Source: Nocardioides panaciterrulae (GTDB taxonomy: Bacteria > Actinomycetota > Actinomycetes > Propionibacteriales > Nocardioidaceae). From it: DNA of 64,000 bases. The notes below the pieces were generated by a model, which was not told the DNA's origin, made no database searches, and saw only the letters and a program-made list of their open reading frames with translations. Each line of letters starts with the position of its first letter. Position 1 is the first letter of the stretch. A program made the position numbers and the translations under genes. Positions 43,372 to 53,338 of this stretch are shown piece by piece. The stretch covers positions 2,354,001 through 2,418,000 of the forward strand of contig NZ_JACCBG010000001.1 of the NCBI RefSeq assembly GCF_013409645.1, written 5' to 3'.

Positions 43372-46275
43372 TCAGCGCCCGTGACCGCCGTGGTGCCCGT
43401 GGCTGCCGCCGTGGTGGCCGTGCCTGCCTCCGTGGTGGCCGTGGCCGGCCCCGTGACCGTGGCCCGGCTGGCTAAGCACCTCGACCTGCACCGAGGTGCT
43501 CGAGGGCCCGGTCTCGGAGTCACCGAGGTAGGAGACCTCGACCGTCTGCGTACCGGCTGAGGCGAACGGGTCCAGCCGGACCCGGGCCCGGCCCGCGTGG
43601 TCCAGCTCGACGGTGTAGGTCTTGCCGTCCGCGACGACCTGCACGGTCCCGGTGGGCGTCGCGCCCGAGGCCGACCGGACGTCGACGTGGACCTTCACCC
43701 GGGTGCGTCCCGCCGTCACCGTGCGAGGCGTCGCCTTGGCGTGGAGGGTCCCCTCGGCCGGGAAGCCAGGGATGTCGATCCCGACGATCTCCGGGTCGTG
43801 GTCCGAGGCCCGGAACTGGTTCGCCTGGTAGAAGTCGGTCGCGTTGTAGTTGTCGCGGCTGTACTCGAACGCGACCGCCTCGTCGGCGTTGATGTTCCAG
43901 ATGTCCACCCCCGTGACGTCCGCGAACGCCGCGGCGTTGGCGAACACGTGGTCCAGCGACCCGACCATCCCCCCGAAGTCGTAGGTCCACTCGTCGGCCT
44001 GGTCGGACTGAAGGTTGGTGAAGCCGCCGTCCTCGAGGACCTGGACCGGGTCCTCCATGGAGTAGGCGTTGTAGTCACCGGTCATGAACAGCGTGTCGAT
44101 GCCGCGGTCGGCCTCGAACTTGTCGGCGAAGGTCAGCAGGTCGTGGGCCTGCGCGACGCGGTCCGGGTTGGCGTTGCCCTGGCCGGTGTGGTCATCGGTC
44201 CCCGAGCCCTTGGACTTGAAGTGGTTGACGATCACTCCGAAGGTGGTGTCGTCGTTCGCGCCCGCCGGCCTGAAGGCCTGGGCCAGCGGCTCCCGGGCGT
44301 CGTAGAACGCAGCCGAGCCGACGAGCACCTCGGAGTCACCCACCGGCTGGACGGTCGCGGGGTTGTAGATGAACGCGGTGCGGATCACGTCCTGCTCGTC
44401 GAGCGGGGGAAGGTCGCTCGCGGCCGGCGACGGCACGTAGGCCCATCGGGTGGTGCCGGCCGCCTGGTTGAGCGCATCGACCAGCGTCGACAGCGCGTAG
44501 TCCCGGTCCTTGCCGAACTTCACCGAGTTCTCGATCTCCTCCAGGGACACGATGTCGGCGTCCATGGTGTTGATCGCGGCCACGATCTTGTCCTGCTGGC
44601 GCTTGAGGTCCTCGGCCTGGGCCGCGCCGCGCGGACCGCTCTCACCACAGTCCCTGTCGGTGACGGGGTCGCCGTCGCGGTCCTCGTAGTACGTGCAGGA
44701 GCCACCGGCCGCGACGTACTCCTCACCCGTGGTCGGGAAGTAGTTCAGCACGTTGAAGGTGGCCAGCTTCAGGTCGCCGCCGACGTCCTGCGGAGCGGCG
44801 TTCTCCGAGCGGGTGTCGCTGAAGGTGACGACGTCCTTGCCCTCGTCGGTGACCTGGTGGGTCGGCTGGAGCTTCCAGGTCTTGTTGCGGTAGTCCAGCA
44901 CCACCGGCTGGTGGAAGGTCGCGGCCGAGGACACCCGCACCGGGTTGTCGGTGCCGAGCCAGGGCAGCGGGATGTCCTGGTTGTCGCCGCCGCCGTACGG
45001 CAGGAAGTTGGTGCTCGACCCATCGTCCAGCGTGATCGCACGGGCGGCGTTGTCGGCCTCGACCGCGGCGACCGCGGCGGCGTCCTGGGCGTCGGCCATC
45101 TCCGTCGGGGTGATCAGCGGCGTGTCGCCGGTGGCCAGCCCGATCTCGGCGTACTGGTTGGTGGTGTAGTTGTCCGTGACCGTGAAGTGCTGCCCCGAGA
45201 GGTCGAGCAGCTCGCTCTCGTGGGCCTCCCGGCCGGCGTCCGTCGTCGGGAGATCGCCCTTGAGGGCCGTGACCTCCTGGTGAGCGGCGCTCAGCTCGGT
45301 GACGCCGGTGGCCGGCACGGTCAGCTCGGTGAGGCCGCCGTACTCGCTGACCGAGCCGGTGACCTGCACGTAGTCGCCCGGCTGCACCGTCACGGCACCC
45401 GAGGGCTGGTAGACGTAGACCCCGTCGGACGCGCCCGGCGTCGCGTCGTCCGCGCCACCCGTGCCCTGGGTCTGGATCACGTAGCCGTAGAAACCACCCG
45501 AGGGGTACGCCGCCGTGACGACGCCCACCGTGGTGACGTCCTTCCCGGCCAGCGGCGAGCTGCTGCCCGTCCCCTGGATCTCGGCGATGGTCGCGTCCAC
45601 CGGGGTGCCGGTGTCGCCACCGCCGCCGCCACCAGCGCCGCCGTCGCCGTTCGAGGACTCCGGCGTCGGCGCGGTGATCGTGAAGTCGGCCGAATTGACG
45701 TCGGTGTCGGTGCCGGCGGCGGCCCGCTGTGCGGACGCGGTGCTGGAGACCCCGCCGGTCTTCGCGCCCTCGAAGGTGTTGCTGTTGACCCCGACGAGGT
45801 CGACGACCCCGGTGGTGCCCGCAGCGTCCCCGGTCGGCGGGTTCAGCGCGGCCGTGCCTTCGGCGAGCCACACGGTGAACGCGCTGCCGGACATGGCCGT
45901 GGTGCCGGTGGCGTCCGGGGTGGGGAGGTCGGTGGTCCCGCCGGCCCCCGCCGCTTCCTCGACCAGGTAGTGCCCGCCGGCCGGCACGCTGCCGTGCAGC
46001 TCGGTGACACCGCTGGCCGGGTTCGCGCTGCCGCTGCTGCGGTACTGGATCGACAGGCCCTCGACGCTGATCGGCGCCGACGTGGGGTTGTAGAGCTCGA
46101 CGAAGTCGTTCTTCAGGGTGGCGCCGGAGTTGCCACCACCGCCGTACGCCTCGCTGATGACGAGGCCGGTGCCGTCGGTGCTGGCGACGGCCGGAGCGGT
46201 GGCGGCCAGGGCCACCCCGCTGCTGACCAGCGCGAAGCCGCCCAGGACGGCCGTGATCTTGCGTGGTGAGGGCAT
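43372..46275 (-). CDS. Secreted ExeM/NucH-family endonuclease with His-rich tail
   Basis: 967 aa with a Sec signal peptide (~1-31; hydrophobic core ITAVLGGFALVSSGVALAA, cleavage near AVA-STD). Domains: lamin-tail (VISEAYGGGGNSGATLKNDFVELYNPT) ~35-150, OB-fold nucleic-acid-binding ~230-330, then the endonuclease/exonuclease/phosphatase catalytic domain ~500-790 (LATFNVLNYFP, IVSLEEIENS, FGVIVNHFKSKG, TGDYNAYS, SLDHVF, ASDHDPEIV). An Ig-like segment follows, and then a Gly-His repeat end (about 30 residues; GHGHHGG units). Extracellular DNases of this family degrade DNA for nutrients or biofilm turnover. The His-rich tail may bind metal. GGAAGG lies upstream of the ATG. Confidence 0.92.
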   Translation of the reverse strand: MPSPRKITAVLGGFALVSSGVALAATAPAVASTDGTGLVISEAYGGGGNSGATLKNDFVELYNPTSAPISVEGLSIQYRSSGSANPASGVTELHGSVPAGGHYLVEEAAGAGGTTDLPTPDATGTTAMSGSAFTVWLAEGTAALNPPTGDAAGTTGVVDLVGVNSNTFEGAKTGGVSSTASAQRAAAGTDTDVNSADFTITAPTPESSNGDGGAGGGGGGDTGTPVDATIAEIQGTGSSSPLAGKDVTTVGVVTAAYPSGGFYGYVIQTQGTGGADDATPGASDGVYVYQPSGAVTVQPGDYVQVTGSVSEYGGLTELTVPATGVTELSAAHQEVTALKGDLPTTDAGREAHESELLDLSGQHFTVTDNYTTNQYAEIGLATGDTPLITPTEMADAQDAAAVAAVEADNAARAITLDDGSSTNFLPYGGGDNQDIPLPWLGTDNPVRVSSAATFHQPVVLDYRNKTWKLQPTHQVTDEGKDVVTFSDTRSENAAPQDVGGDLKLATFNVLNYFPTTGEEYVAAGGSCTYYEDRDGDPVTDRDCGESGPRGAAQAEDLKRQQDKIVAAINTMDADIVSLEEIENSVKFGKDRDYALSTLVDALNQAAGTTRWAYVPSPAASDLPPLDEQDVIRTAFIYNPATVQPVGDSEVLVGSAAFYDAREPLAQAFRPAGANDDTTFGVIVNHFKSKGSGTDDHTGQGNANPDRVAQAHDLLTFADKFEADRGIDTLFMTGDYNAYSMEDPVQVLEDGGFTNLQSDQADEWTYDFGGMVGSLDHVFANAAAFADVTGVDIWNINADEAVAFEYSRDNYNATDFYQANQFRASDHDPEIVGIDIPGFPAEGTLHAKATPRTVTAGRTRVKVHVDVRSASGATPTGTVQVVADGKTYTVELDHAGRARVRLDPFASAGTQTVEVSYLGDSETGPSSTSVQVEVLSQPGHGHGAGHGHHGGRHGHHGGSHGHHGGHGR

Positions 46276-46380
46276 AGGTGAGCCTTCCGAGGTGCGTGTG
46301 CCGAGAGACCACTGATGTGGTGTGAGACGGCTCACCCTAACCCTCGCCTACGCCCACTTGAGCGCAAGGAGAGCCGAACG

Positions 46381-47001
46381 TCAGGTCAACAGTTCGTGAT
46401 CAGCTGCCGTTGCGCGACGCTGGCGCCGCACGTCCCTGAAGAACTCGTAGCCGGACCACAGCGTCATCGCGACCGCGGCCGCCAGCAGCACCTGGGCGAG
46501 GTAGAAGACGATCTCGCCGGGCGTGTCCAGGGCCCCGTCGACCTGCCGCAGGGGCAGGCACAACAGGCCCAGCGCCAGGGCCTGCAGTGTGGTCTTGACC
46601 TTCCCGCTGTGGGCGGCGGGGATGACGACGTCCTTGAGCAACGAGAGCCTCAGCAGCGTGACGCTCCACTCCCGCACCAGCACCACGATCGTGACCCACC
46701 ACCACACGTCACCGACCACCGAGAGCCCGACGAAGGCCATGCCGGTGATCGCCTTGTCTGCGATCGGGTCGGCGATCTTGCCGAAGTTCGTCACCAGGCC
46801 CCGGGCCCGGGCGATGTCGCCGTCGATCTTGTCGGTCACCATCGCCACCGCGAACAGCGCCCACGCGACCGTGCGCCAGAGCACGGAGTCCCCGCCGTCG
46901 ATCAGCAGCGCCCAGCCGAAGAACGGCACCATCACGATGCGCAGCGTGGTCAGGAGGTTGGGCAGGTTCAGGTTGCTGACCTGTCGCTCGGGAGTGGTCA
47001 C
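46381..47001 (-). CDS. pgsA: Phosphatidylglycerophosphate synthase-like CDP-alcohol phosphatidyltransferase
   Basis: 206 aa, multi-helix. Diagnostic motif D-G-x2-A-R-x8-G-x3-D-x3-D is intact in [23 protein letters not shown]. It transfers a phosphatidyl group from CDP-diacylglycerol, most likely to glycerol-3-phosphate. The ATG overlaps the rimO stop (ATGA). Confidence 0.92.
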   Translation of the reverse strand: MTTPERQVSNLNLPNLLTTLRIVMVPFFGWALLIDGGDSVLWRTVAWALFAVAMVTDKIDGDIARARGLVTNFGKIADPIADKAITGMAFVGLSVVGDVWWWVTIVVLVREWSVTLLRLSLLKDVVIPAAHSGKVKTTLQALALGLLCLPLRQVDGALDTPGEIVFYLAQVLLAAAVAMTLWSGYEFFRDVRRQRRATAADHELLT

Positions 47002-48569
47002 GGGCCCTCCGCGATCGGTCGGGCCACGAGGTCCACGCCCTCGGAGGCGACGACCAGCGCGGGCACCAGGTCGCCGACGACCGTGCCGGCCGGCACGCTC
47101 TCCAGCGAGGTGGTGCCGTCGACCTCCGGCCCCTGGTGGTCGGCGCGGCCCTCGGCCGCCCGGTCGCCGCCCAGTGAGTCAGCCAGTGAGTCAGCCAGTG
47201 AGTCGCCCAATGACTCCACCAGCACGGTCACCTGCTCACCGATCCGCTCCTCGGCCCGCTGGGCGTTGAGCTCCTCGACCAGGGCGGTGACGTGCTCGGC
47301 ACGCGCGCGCACCTCGTCGTCGTCCAGCTTGCCGTCGTAGGTCGCCGCCTCGGTGCCGTCCTCGTCGGAGTAGCCGAACACGCCGGTCACGTCCATCCGC
47401 GCGGCGACGAGGAAGTCGCACAGGGTCTGCAGGTCGTCCTCGGTCTCCCCGGGGAACCCGACGATCACATTGGAGCGCACCCCGGCCTCGGGGGCCAGCG
47501 CGCGGATCCGCTCGAGCAGCCCCAGGAAGCTCTCCGGGTCGCCGAACCGCCGCATCCGGCGCAGCACCGCGGCGCTGGCGTGCTGGAAGGACAGGTCGAA
47601 GTACGGCACCACGCCCGGCGTGGCGGCGATCGTCTCGATCAGCCCCGGCCGGGTCTCCGCCGGCTGCAGGTAGGACACCCGCACCCGCTGCACGCCGTCG
47701 ACCGCCGCGAGCTCGGGCAGCAGGGTCTCCAGCAGGCGCAGGTCGCCGAGGTCCTTGCCGTAGGAGGTGGAGTTCTCGCTCACCAGGAACAGCTCGCGCA
47801 CCCCCTGCTCGCCCAGCCAGCGGGCCTCGGCGAGCACGTCGGAGGGCCGACGACTGACGAACGAGCCGCGGAAGCTGGGGATCGCACAGAACGAGCAGCG
47901 GCGGTCACAGCCGCTGGCCAGCTTCAGCGGGGCCACCGGACCGCCGTCGAGGCGGCGGCGTACGGCGCGGGGGCCGGTCGCCGGGCCACCGACGCCGAGG
48001 TCCGCGGTCGGGGCGGGCTGGACCGAGGCGTGCCCGGGGACCGCGGCGGTGCTGGCCGCGCGCTCCACCGGCGAGATCGGCAGCAGCCGCCTGCGGTCCT
48101 GGGGCGTGTGGGCCTGGTGGGTCTCGCCGGCGACGATCGAGCGCAGCCGGGCCGCGATGTCGGGGTAGTCGTCGAAGCCGAGCACCGCGTCGGCCTCGGG
48201 CAGGGAGTCCGCGAGGTCCTTGCCGTAGCGCTCGGCCAGGCAGCCCACCGCCACGACGGCCTGGGTGCGGCCGCTCTGCTTGAGGTCCGCGGCCTGGAGC
48301 AGCGTGTCCACCGAGTCCTTCTTGGCGGCCTCGACGAAGCCGCAGGTGTTGACCACCACCGTCTCCGCGTCGGCCGGGTCGCCGACCAGCCGGAAGCCGT
48401 CGGCCTCCAGGCGGCCGGCCAGCTCCTCGGAGTCGACCTCGTTGCGGGCGCAGCCCAGGGTGACCAGGGCGACCGACATCGGCGCGGACCTCGGGGAGTC
48501 GTCTCCCGTGGCGGCGGTGTCGGTGGTGCCTGGTGTGCCGGGGATGCCGGTAGTGCTCAGCGTCGTCAT
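46998..48569 (-). CDS. rimO: Ribosomal protein S12 methylthiotransferase RimO
   Basis: 523 aa from the ATG at 48569; the conserved protein starts at [24 protein letters not shown] (an ATG at 48479 is the alternative). UPF0004 Cys residues in LGCARNE, NTCGF and VGCLAERY; radical [15 protein letters not shown]-terminal TRAM. It methylthiolates Asp of S12. Unusual: a ~45-residue low-complexity insertion between domains and a tandem-repeat segment ([12 protein letters not shown]) in the TRAM region. Overlaps pgsA. A close -10 (CATACT) supports the longer start. Confidence 0.95.
   Translation of the reverse strand: MTTLSTTGIPGTPGTTDTAATGDDSPRSAPMSVALVTLGCARNEVDSEELAGRLEADGFRLVGDPADAETVVVNTCGFVEAAKKDSVDTLLQAADLKQSGRTQAVVAVGCLAERYGKDLADSLPEADAVLGFDDYPDIAARLRSIVAGETHQAHTPQDRRRLLPISPVERAASTAAVPGHASVQPAPTADLGVGGPATGPRAVRRRLDGGPVAPLKLASGCDRRCSFCAIPSFRGSFVSRRPSDVLAEARWLGEQGVRELFLVSENSTSYGKDLGDLRLLETLLPELAAVDGVQRVRVSYLQPAETRPGLIETIAATPGVVPYFDLSFQHASAAVLRRMRRFGDPESFLGLLERIRALAPEAGVRSNVIVGFPGETEDDLQTLCDFLVAARMDVTGVFGYSDEDGTEAATYDGKLDDDEVRARAEHVTALVEELNAQRAEERIGEQVTVLVESLGDSLADSLADSLGGDRAAEGRADHQGPEVDGTTSLESVPAGTVVGDLVPALVVASEGVDLVARPIAEGP
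47171..47218. repeat. 12-bp tandem repeat in the rimO TRAM region
   Basis: Four units: CCAGTGAGTCAG (twice exact), CCAGTGAGTCGC, and CCAATGACTCCA. In frame they encode repeated Ser-Leu-Ala/Gly-Asp. Length can vary in steps of four residues. Confidence 0.9.
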
Positions 48570-48675
48570 GATCGTCACGAGTATGCCCGCTCCGCGCGAC
48601 CCGACACACATCGTGCCGCGGGGGCGGTGACCGTGCTCACCGCCCCCGTCCCCGGATCGCCGGTTCCGTGGACCC

Positions 48676-50580
48676 TCAGCGCACCGTGAAGGTGTCCTGG
48701 GCCGGCTGGCCGTCGGCGCCGAGGGCTCCGCGGTCGTGACCGTCGACCTTGATCCGCAGCGAGCCGTCCGAGGACTGCACGCGCACCGGCGGGACGACCG
48801 ATTTCAGCACGTGCCGCTCACCGAGCGAGAGGTCGCCGCTCCACGCGACGCTGCCCGACCCGTCCCTCACGACCACGTGGGCGCCGCCCTTGGCGGTCGA
48901 CAGGACCACCGGGACCGGGTCGCCCAGCCGCACGTTGCTGTTCGGCCCGGCCGAGCCGTTGAGGCGCGGCGCCGGCGGGGTGAGCTCGACCGGGCTGTCC
49001 ATGACCAGCCGGGCCACGGACCAGGCCAGGACCAGCGTCATCACCGCGGCGACCAGCACCGACCAGTTCGCCCCGCCCCGGGTCCCGCGGATAGAGCCGC
49101 CCGCCCCCGTGGCCAGCTCGGCCTCGAAGACGCGGCGCGGGTTGATGGGGGCGTCGGCGTACCGCTCGTCGTAGGCGGTGAGCAGAGGCGTCACGTCCAC
49201 GCCCAGCACCCGGGCCAGCGTGCGCAGGTGGCCGCGGGCGTAGAAGTCCCCGCCGCAGGGGGCGAAGTCGTCGACCTCGATCGACTCGATCACGTGCGGG
49301 CGGATCCGGGTGCGCTCGGCCAGCTGGTCGACCGAGAGACCCAGACGGGTGCGCGCCGCGACCAGCTCGGGCCCGACCACCGGGTCCTCGGCGGGCTCGA
49401 CGGCGAAGTCGTCGATCACCAGCGGCTCGACCGGTGAGCCGGCCCGGGCGATCGGGCGGACCCGGTCGCTCCACACCACGGTCTCCTCGACCAGGTTGAC
49501 CCGGCCGGGCCGGCGCAGCTCGCGGGCCTCGGACAGCCCCCGGCGCTCCGCGTCGTCCCGGTCCGGCGCCAGGGCGGCTGCCCCCGGCGTGACGTCCAGT
49601 GCCAGGTCGCTGCGGAACTCGGCGCGGACGGCGGTCACGGGCTCGCGCAGCGGCACCGGGGTGGCGCTCGCCACCATGTCCGGGTCCTCGCTGTGCGCCG
49701 CGGCGGGGGCGGCGAGCGGCCCTGCCTCCGACGCGGGCGCCGGGTCCGCCTCCTCGTCGACGAGGATGCGGCGCCCGGGCAGCAGCGCCGACACGACGCC
49801 GATGCCGCGGGCGATCACCGGACGCGGGTCGGGCCAGCGCCGGGGCTCCCCGGCGACGTCCTGCTCGTCCACTGCCTCGTCAGGATCCCGAAGGGCCCGG
49901 CCGAGGCGGGCACGCCCCACCGCGGGGGCCTCGGGCTCCGGCGCGGGCGCCACCTCGTCGGCCGCCGTCGGGACCGGCCCGACCTCGACGATGTCGCTGG
50001 CGCCACCGGCCAGGCGGACCAGCGCCGCGGTCAGGTCGTCGCCGGCGCCGCTCACCCGGGTGGACAGCGCGAGCGGGACGGCGAACGGGGCGCCGTACAT
50101 CCGCTCGGCGACCCGCGACTGGCGTCGGCCGCTGCCGTCGAGTTCCTCGAGCACCCGGTCGGTGTTGCGGGCGACCAGGACCACCCGGCCGTCGCGGAGC
50201 ACGCCGCGCCGGGGCCGGTGCTCGACCCGGGCCAGCGCGCCCCACGGCATCCCGCGCCAGGTGCGCCCCAGCCGGATCCGGACGCCCTGCGTGTCGGCGA
50301 CCAGCAGCGGGGTGCGGGCGTCGACGAAGGCGCGCAGGTGCGCGATTCCGAGCACACCCATCACCACGACCAGCGCCCAGTCCAGCCACGAGCCGGTGCC
50401 GGTGGCCCGGGCCAGGTAGGCGATGGCCACGGCGGAGGCCAGCCCACCGAGCAGCGCGGCCAGGCCGCCGTTCCGGCGGATCTCCACCGGGTGCGGCGCG
50501 AGCCCGAGGGGCTCCGCCGGCGTGTCGTCGTAGGACCCCGGCTGGTCCAGGGTCTCGTCGGTCAGGGCACGTGCCTCCAT
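48676..50580 (-). CDS. Membrane PH-like protein fused to a RodZ-like HTH/DUF4115 protein
   Basis: 634 aa. First half: a two-helix membrane segment (~37-85) and PH-like beta-domain ([47 protein letters not shown]). Second half: HTH_25 of RodZ type ([56 protein letters not shown], ~410-475), one membrane helix (~510-530), and a C-terminal extracytoplasmic beta-domain like DUF4115. RodZ proteins link MreB to the envelope; in actinobacteria lacking MreB the role is different. It overlaps the ftsK stop by TGATG. Confidence 0.88.
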   Translation of the reverse strand: MEARALTDETLDQPGSYDDTPAEPLGLAPHPVEIRRNGGLAALLGGLASAVAIAYLARATGTGSWLDWALVVVMGVLGIAHLRAFVDARTPLLVADTQGVRIRLGRTWRGMPWGALARVEHRPRRGVLRDGRVVLVARNTDRVLEELDGSGRRQSRVAERMYGAPFAVPLALSTRVSGAGDDLTAALVRLAGGASDIVEVGPVPTAADEVAPAPEPEAPAVGRARLGRALRDPDEAVDEQDVAGEPRRWPDPRPVIARGIGVVSALLPGRRILVDEEADPAPASEAGPLAAPAAAHSEDPDMVASATPVPLREPVTAVRAEFRSDLALDVTPGAAALAPDRDDAERRGLSEARELRRPGRVNLVEETVVWSDRVRPIARAGSPVEPLVIDDFAVEPAEDPVVGPELVAARTRLGLSVDQLAERTRIRPHVIESIEVDDFAPCGGDFYARGHLRTLARVLGVDVTPLLTAYDERYADAPINPRRVFEAELATGAGGSIRGTRGGANWSVLVAAVMTLVLAWSVARLVMDSPVELTPPAPRLNGSAGPNSNVRLGDPVPVVLSTAKGGAHVVVRDGSGSVAWSGDLSLGERHVLKSVVPPVRVQSSDGSLRIKVDGHDRGALGADGQPAQDTFTVR

Positions 50581-53201
50581 CACATCTCTCCTTGGAGCGT
50601 GGCGATGACGCCGTCGATCTCGTCTGGCTTCACGAGCACGTCGCGTGCCTTGGACCCCTCACTGGGTCCGACCACGCCCCGGCTCTCGAGGATGTCCATC
50701 AGTCGACCCGCCTTGGCGAAGCCGACGCGCAGCTTGCGCTGCAGCATCGAGGTCGACCCGAACTGCGTCGACACCACGAGCTCGATCGCCTGGATCACCA
50801 GGTCGAGGTCGTCGCCGATGTCGTCGTCGAGCTCGCGCTTGCTCTGCGCCGGCGCCGTGACGTCCTCGCGGTACGTCGGCTCGAGCTGGCCCCGGCAGTG
50901 CTTGACCACCTGGGCGATCTCCAGCTCGGTCACCCACGACCCCTGGACGCGCACCGGCTTGGAGGCACCCATGGGCAGGAACAGGCCGTCGCCCTGGCCG
51001 ACGAGCTTCTCGGCGCCCGGCTGGTCCAGGATGACCCGGCTGTCGGCCAGGCTGGAGGTGGCGAACGCCAGCCGGGAGGGCACGTTGGCCTTGATCAGGC
51101 CGGTGACGACGTCGACGCTGGGTCGCTGGGTGGCGAGCACCAGGTGGATGCCCGCGGCCCGGGCCAGCTGGGTGATGCGCACGACCGCGTCCTCGACGTC
51201 GCGCGGGGCGACCATCATCAGGTCGGCGAGCTCGTCGACGATCACCAGCAGGTAGGGGTACGGCGTCAGCTCGCGCTCACTGTCCGGCGGCAGCTCGACC
51301 TTGCCGGCCCGGACGGCCTTGTTGAAGTCGTCGATGTGCCGGAACCCGAAGTTCGCGAGGTCGTCGTAGCGCAGGTCCATCTCGCGCACGACCCAGGCCA
51401 GCGCCTCGGCCGCCTTCTTGGGGTTGGTGATGATCGGCGTGATCAGGTGCGGGACGCCCTCGTAGGCGTTCAGCTCGACCCGCTTGGGGTCGACCATGAT
51501 CATCCGCACCTCGTCGGGCGTGGAGCGCATCAGGATCGAGGTGATCATCGAGTTGATGAAGCTCGACTTTCCCGAGCCGGTGGCGCCGGCGACGAGTAGG
51601 TGCGGCATCTTCGCGAGGTTCGCGACCACGAAGCCGCCCTCGACGTCCTTGCCGAGGCCGGCGACCATCGGGTGGTGGTCGGACCGCGCGGTGTTGGAGC
51701 GCAGCACGTCGCCGAGCGAGACGATCTCCTTGTCGACGTTGGGGATCTCCACGCCGACCGCGGACTTGCCGGGGATCGGGCTGAGGATCCGCACGTCGGC
51801 CGAGGCCACCGCGTAGGCGATGTTCCGCTGGATGTTCGTGATCTTCTCGACCTTGACGCCGGGGCCGAGCTCGACCTCGTAGCGGGTGACCGTCGGCCCC
51901 CGGGTGTAGCCGGTGACCTGGGCGTCGATCGAGAACTCCTCCAGCACCTGGGTGAGCCGGTCGACCACGGCGTCGCTGGCCTTGGACCGGGGCTTGTGCG
52001 GCGACCCCGGCTTGAGCACCTCGTTCCCGGGCAGCGTGTAGGCGATGTCGCCGGAGAGCGCGAGCTGCTCGACGCGCGGGGGCAGCGGCGTGTGCGGCGG
52101 CGGGGCCAGCTCGACCTTCTCCGCTGCCTCGGGCACGGCGTCGATGCCCACCGGGTCGGTCTCGGCGAGCGCGACGTCGACGGCGTCGGGGGTCCGGCGC
52201 CCGCGGCGCTTCTTCACCTCGCGGTCCTCCAGCACCGGGCTGTCGTACGCCGGGTCGCCCATCGGGAGGTCGAGGTCGTCCTGGGGCCGGGACCTGCGGC
52301 TCCGGGCCGACGGCTTGGGAGCGTCGCGCTCCTCGTCCTCGTCCGGATGGCGGCCCAGCAGGCTGTCGCGGGTCAGGGCGAGCTTGGCGGGCACCTGGTA
52401 GAGCGGCGTGGCGGTGATGACCAGCACGCCGAAGAAGGCCAGCAGGACCAGCAGCGGCACCACGACGTACGCCGTGCGCAGCAGGTCGAGCAGCAGGCTG
52501 GCCACGACGTACCCGACCGCGCCGCCGGCATCGCGCAGGTCGCTGGCGTCGCCCAGCACCGGCTGCGGGTTGTCGTTGGCGATCTGCACGATCCCGAGGA
52601 CGCCGAAGCACAGCGCCGTCCAGCCGACGGCCTGGCGACCCGCCGGACCGTTGTGCTCGGGGTCGCGCATGTTGCGCCAGCCGACCCAGACCAGGGCCAG
52701 CGGCACCAGGAAGCCGACCTTGCCGACCGAGCCCTCGACGATCGTGCGGACGCCGCCCATCACCGAGCCCGGCAGCTGCCACCACACGGCCGCGGCCGAG
52801 ATGATCGCGAGGCCGACCAGCAGCAGGCCGGCGCCGTCGCGGCGGAGCTCCGGCTCGAGCTCACGCGCGGAGTGGCCGATGCTGCGGGCCAGCGCCCCGA
52901 GGGCGTGGGCGATGCCCAGCCAGAGCGCGGTCAGCCCGTGGCCGAGCGCGGTGAACGCGCCGGCGACCGGCCCCGGCCCACTACGCACAGCGCGCGGCGC
53001 CGGGCGCCGCGCGCTGGAGGACCGGCTCTTGGTGGAGGACGCCCGGCTGCGGGACGTGCTGCTCGAGCCGGACCTGCTCCGGGAGGTGCTTCCGCTACTC
53101 CGTGATCGGGTGCTCGAGCCGCCCTTACCGGTGCTGCGCGTGCCGGTGGTGGACGTGCTCTTGCTCCGCGACCCCGGCGGGGAAGACGTACGGGTCGCCA
53201 T
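50580..53201 (-). CDS. ftsK: DNA translocase FtsK
   Basis: 873 aa from the ATG at 53201. Ser/Arg-rich N-terminus (~1-63), four membrane helices (~110-300), a charged linker, motor domain with Walker A AGATGSGKSS and Walker B LLVIVDELADLMM, and a gamma winged-helix domain at the C-terminus. It clears chromosomes from the closing septum. GTG at 53228 is an alternative start. The upstream -10/ATG spacing favours 53201. Confidence 0.95.
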   Translation of the reverse strand: MATRTSSPPGSRSKSTSTTGTRSTGKGGSSTRSRSSGSTSRSRSGSSSTSRSRASSTKSRSSSARRPAPRAVRSGPGPVAGAFTALGHGLTALWLGIAHALGALARSIGHSARELEPELRRDGAGLLLVGLAIISAAAVWWQLPGSVMGGVRTIVEGSVGKVGFLVPLALVWVGWRNMRDPEHNGPAGRQAVGWTALCFGVLGIVQIANDNPQPVLGDASDLRDAGGAVGYVVASLLLDLLRTAYVVVPLLVLLAFFGVLVITATPLYQVPAKLALTRDSLLGRHPDEDEERDAPKPSARSRRSRPQDDLDLPMGDPAYDSPVLEDREVKKRRGRRTPDAVDVALAETDPVGIDAVPEAAEKVELAPPPHTPLPPRVEQLALSGDIAYTLPGNEVLKPGSPHKPRSKASDAVVDRLTQVLEEFSIDAQVTGYTRGPTVTRYEVELGPGVKVEKITNIQRNIAYAVASADVRILSPIPGKSAVGVEIPNVDKEIVSLGDVLRSNTARSDHHPMVAGLGKDVEGGFVVANLAKMPHLLVAGATGSGKSSFINSMITSILMRSTPDEVRMIMVDPKRVELNAYEGVPHLITPIITNPKKAAEALAWVVREMDLRYDDLANFGFRHIDDFNKAVRAGKVELPPDSERELTPYPYLLVIVDELADLMMVAPRDVEDAVVRITQLARAAGIHLVLATQRPSVDVVTGLIKANVPSRLAFATSSLADSRVILDQPGAEKLVGQGDGLFLPMGASKPVRVQGSWVTELEIAQVVKHCRGQLEPTYREDVTAPAQSKRELDDDIGDDLDLVIQAIELVVSTQFGSTSMLQRKLRVGFAKAGRLMDILESRGVVGPSEGSKARDVLVKPDEIDGVIATLQGEM

Positions 53202-53214
53202 GGTCATCAACGTA
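53202..53214 (-). promoter_or_regulatory. -10 for leaderless ftsK mRNA
   Basis: Minus-strand TACGTT (53214-53209), then seven bases before the ATG at 53201. TGTGAC sits 16 bp upstream as a weak -35. Confidence 0.5.
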
Positions 53215-53338
53215 ATCGATGGTCCCACCTGTCACAGGGACCACAGGGAGCGTGTCGGGGTGCCGTCCGGCACCGGGCACGGTACGGCGGGGCGCGCGAC
53301 CCTTCCCGGGTCGCCACGGGCGCTGCCATGCTGCGCGC

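Noticed and set aside
43372..43470. Nickel-chaperone or metallothionein gene
   Set aside because: The His-rich stretch is the end of the nuclease frame, without its own start.
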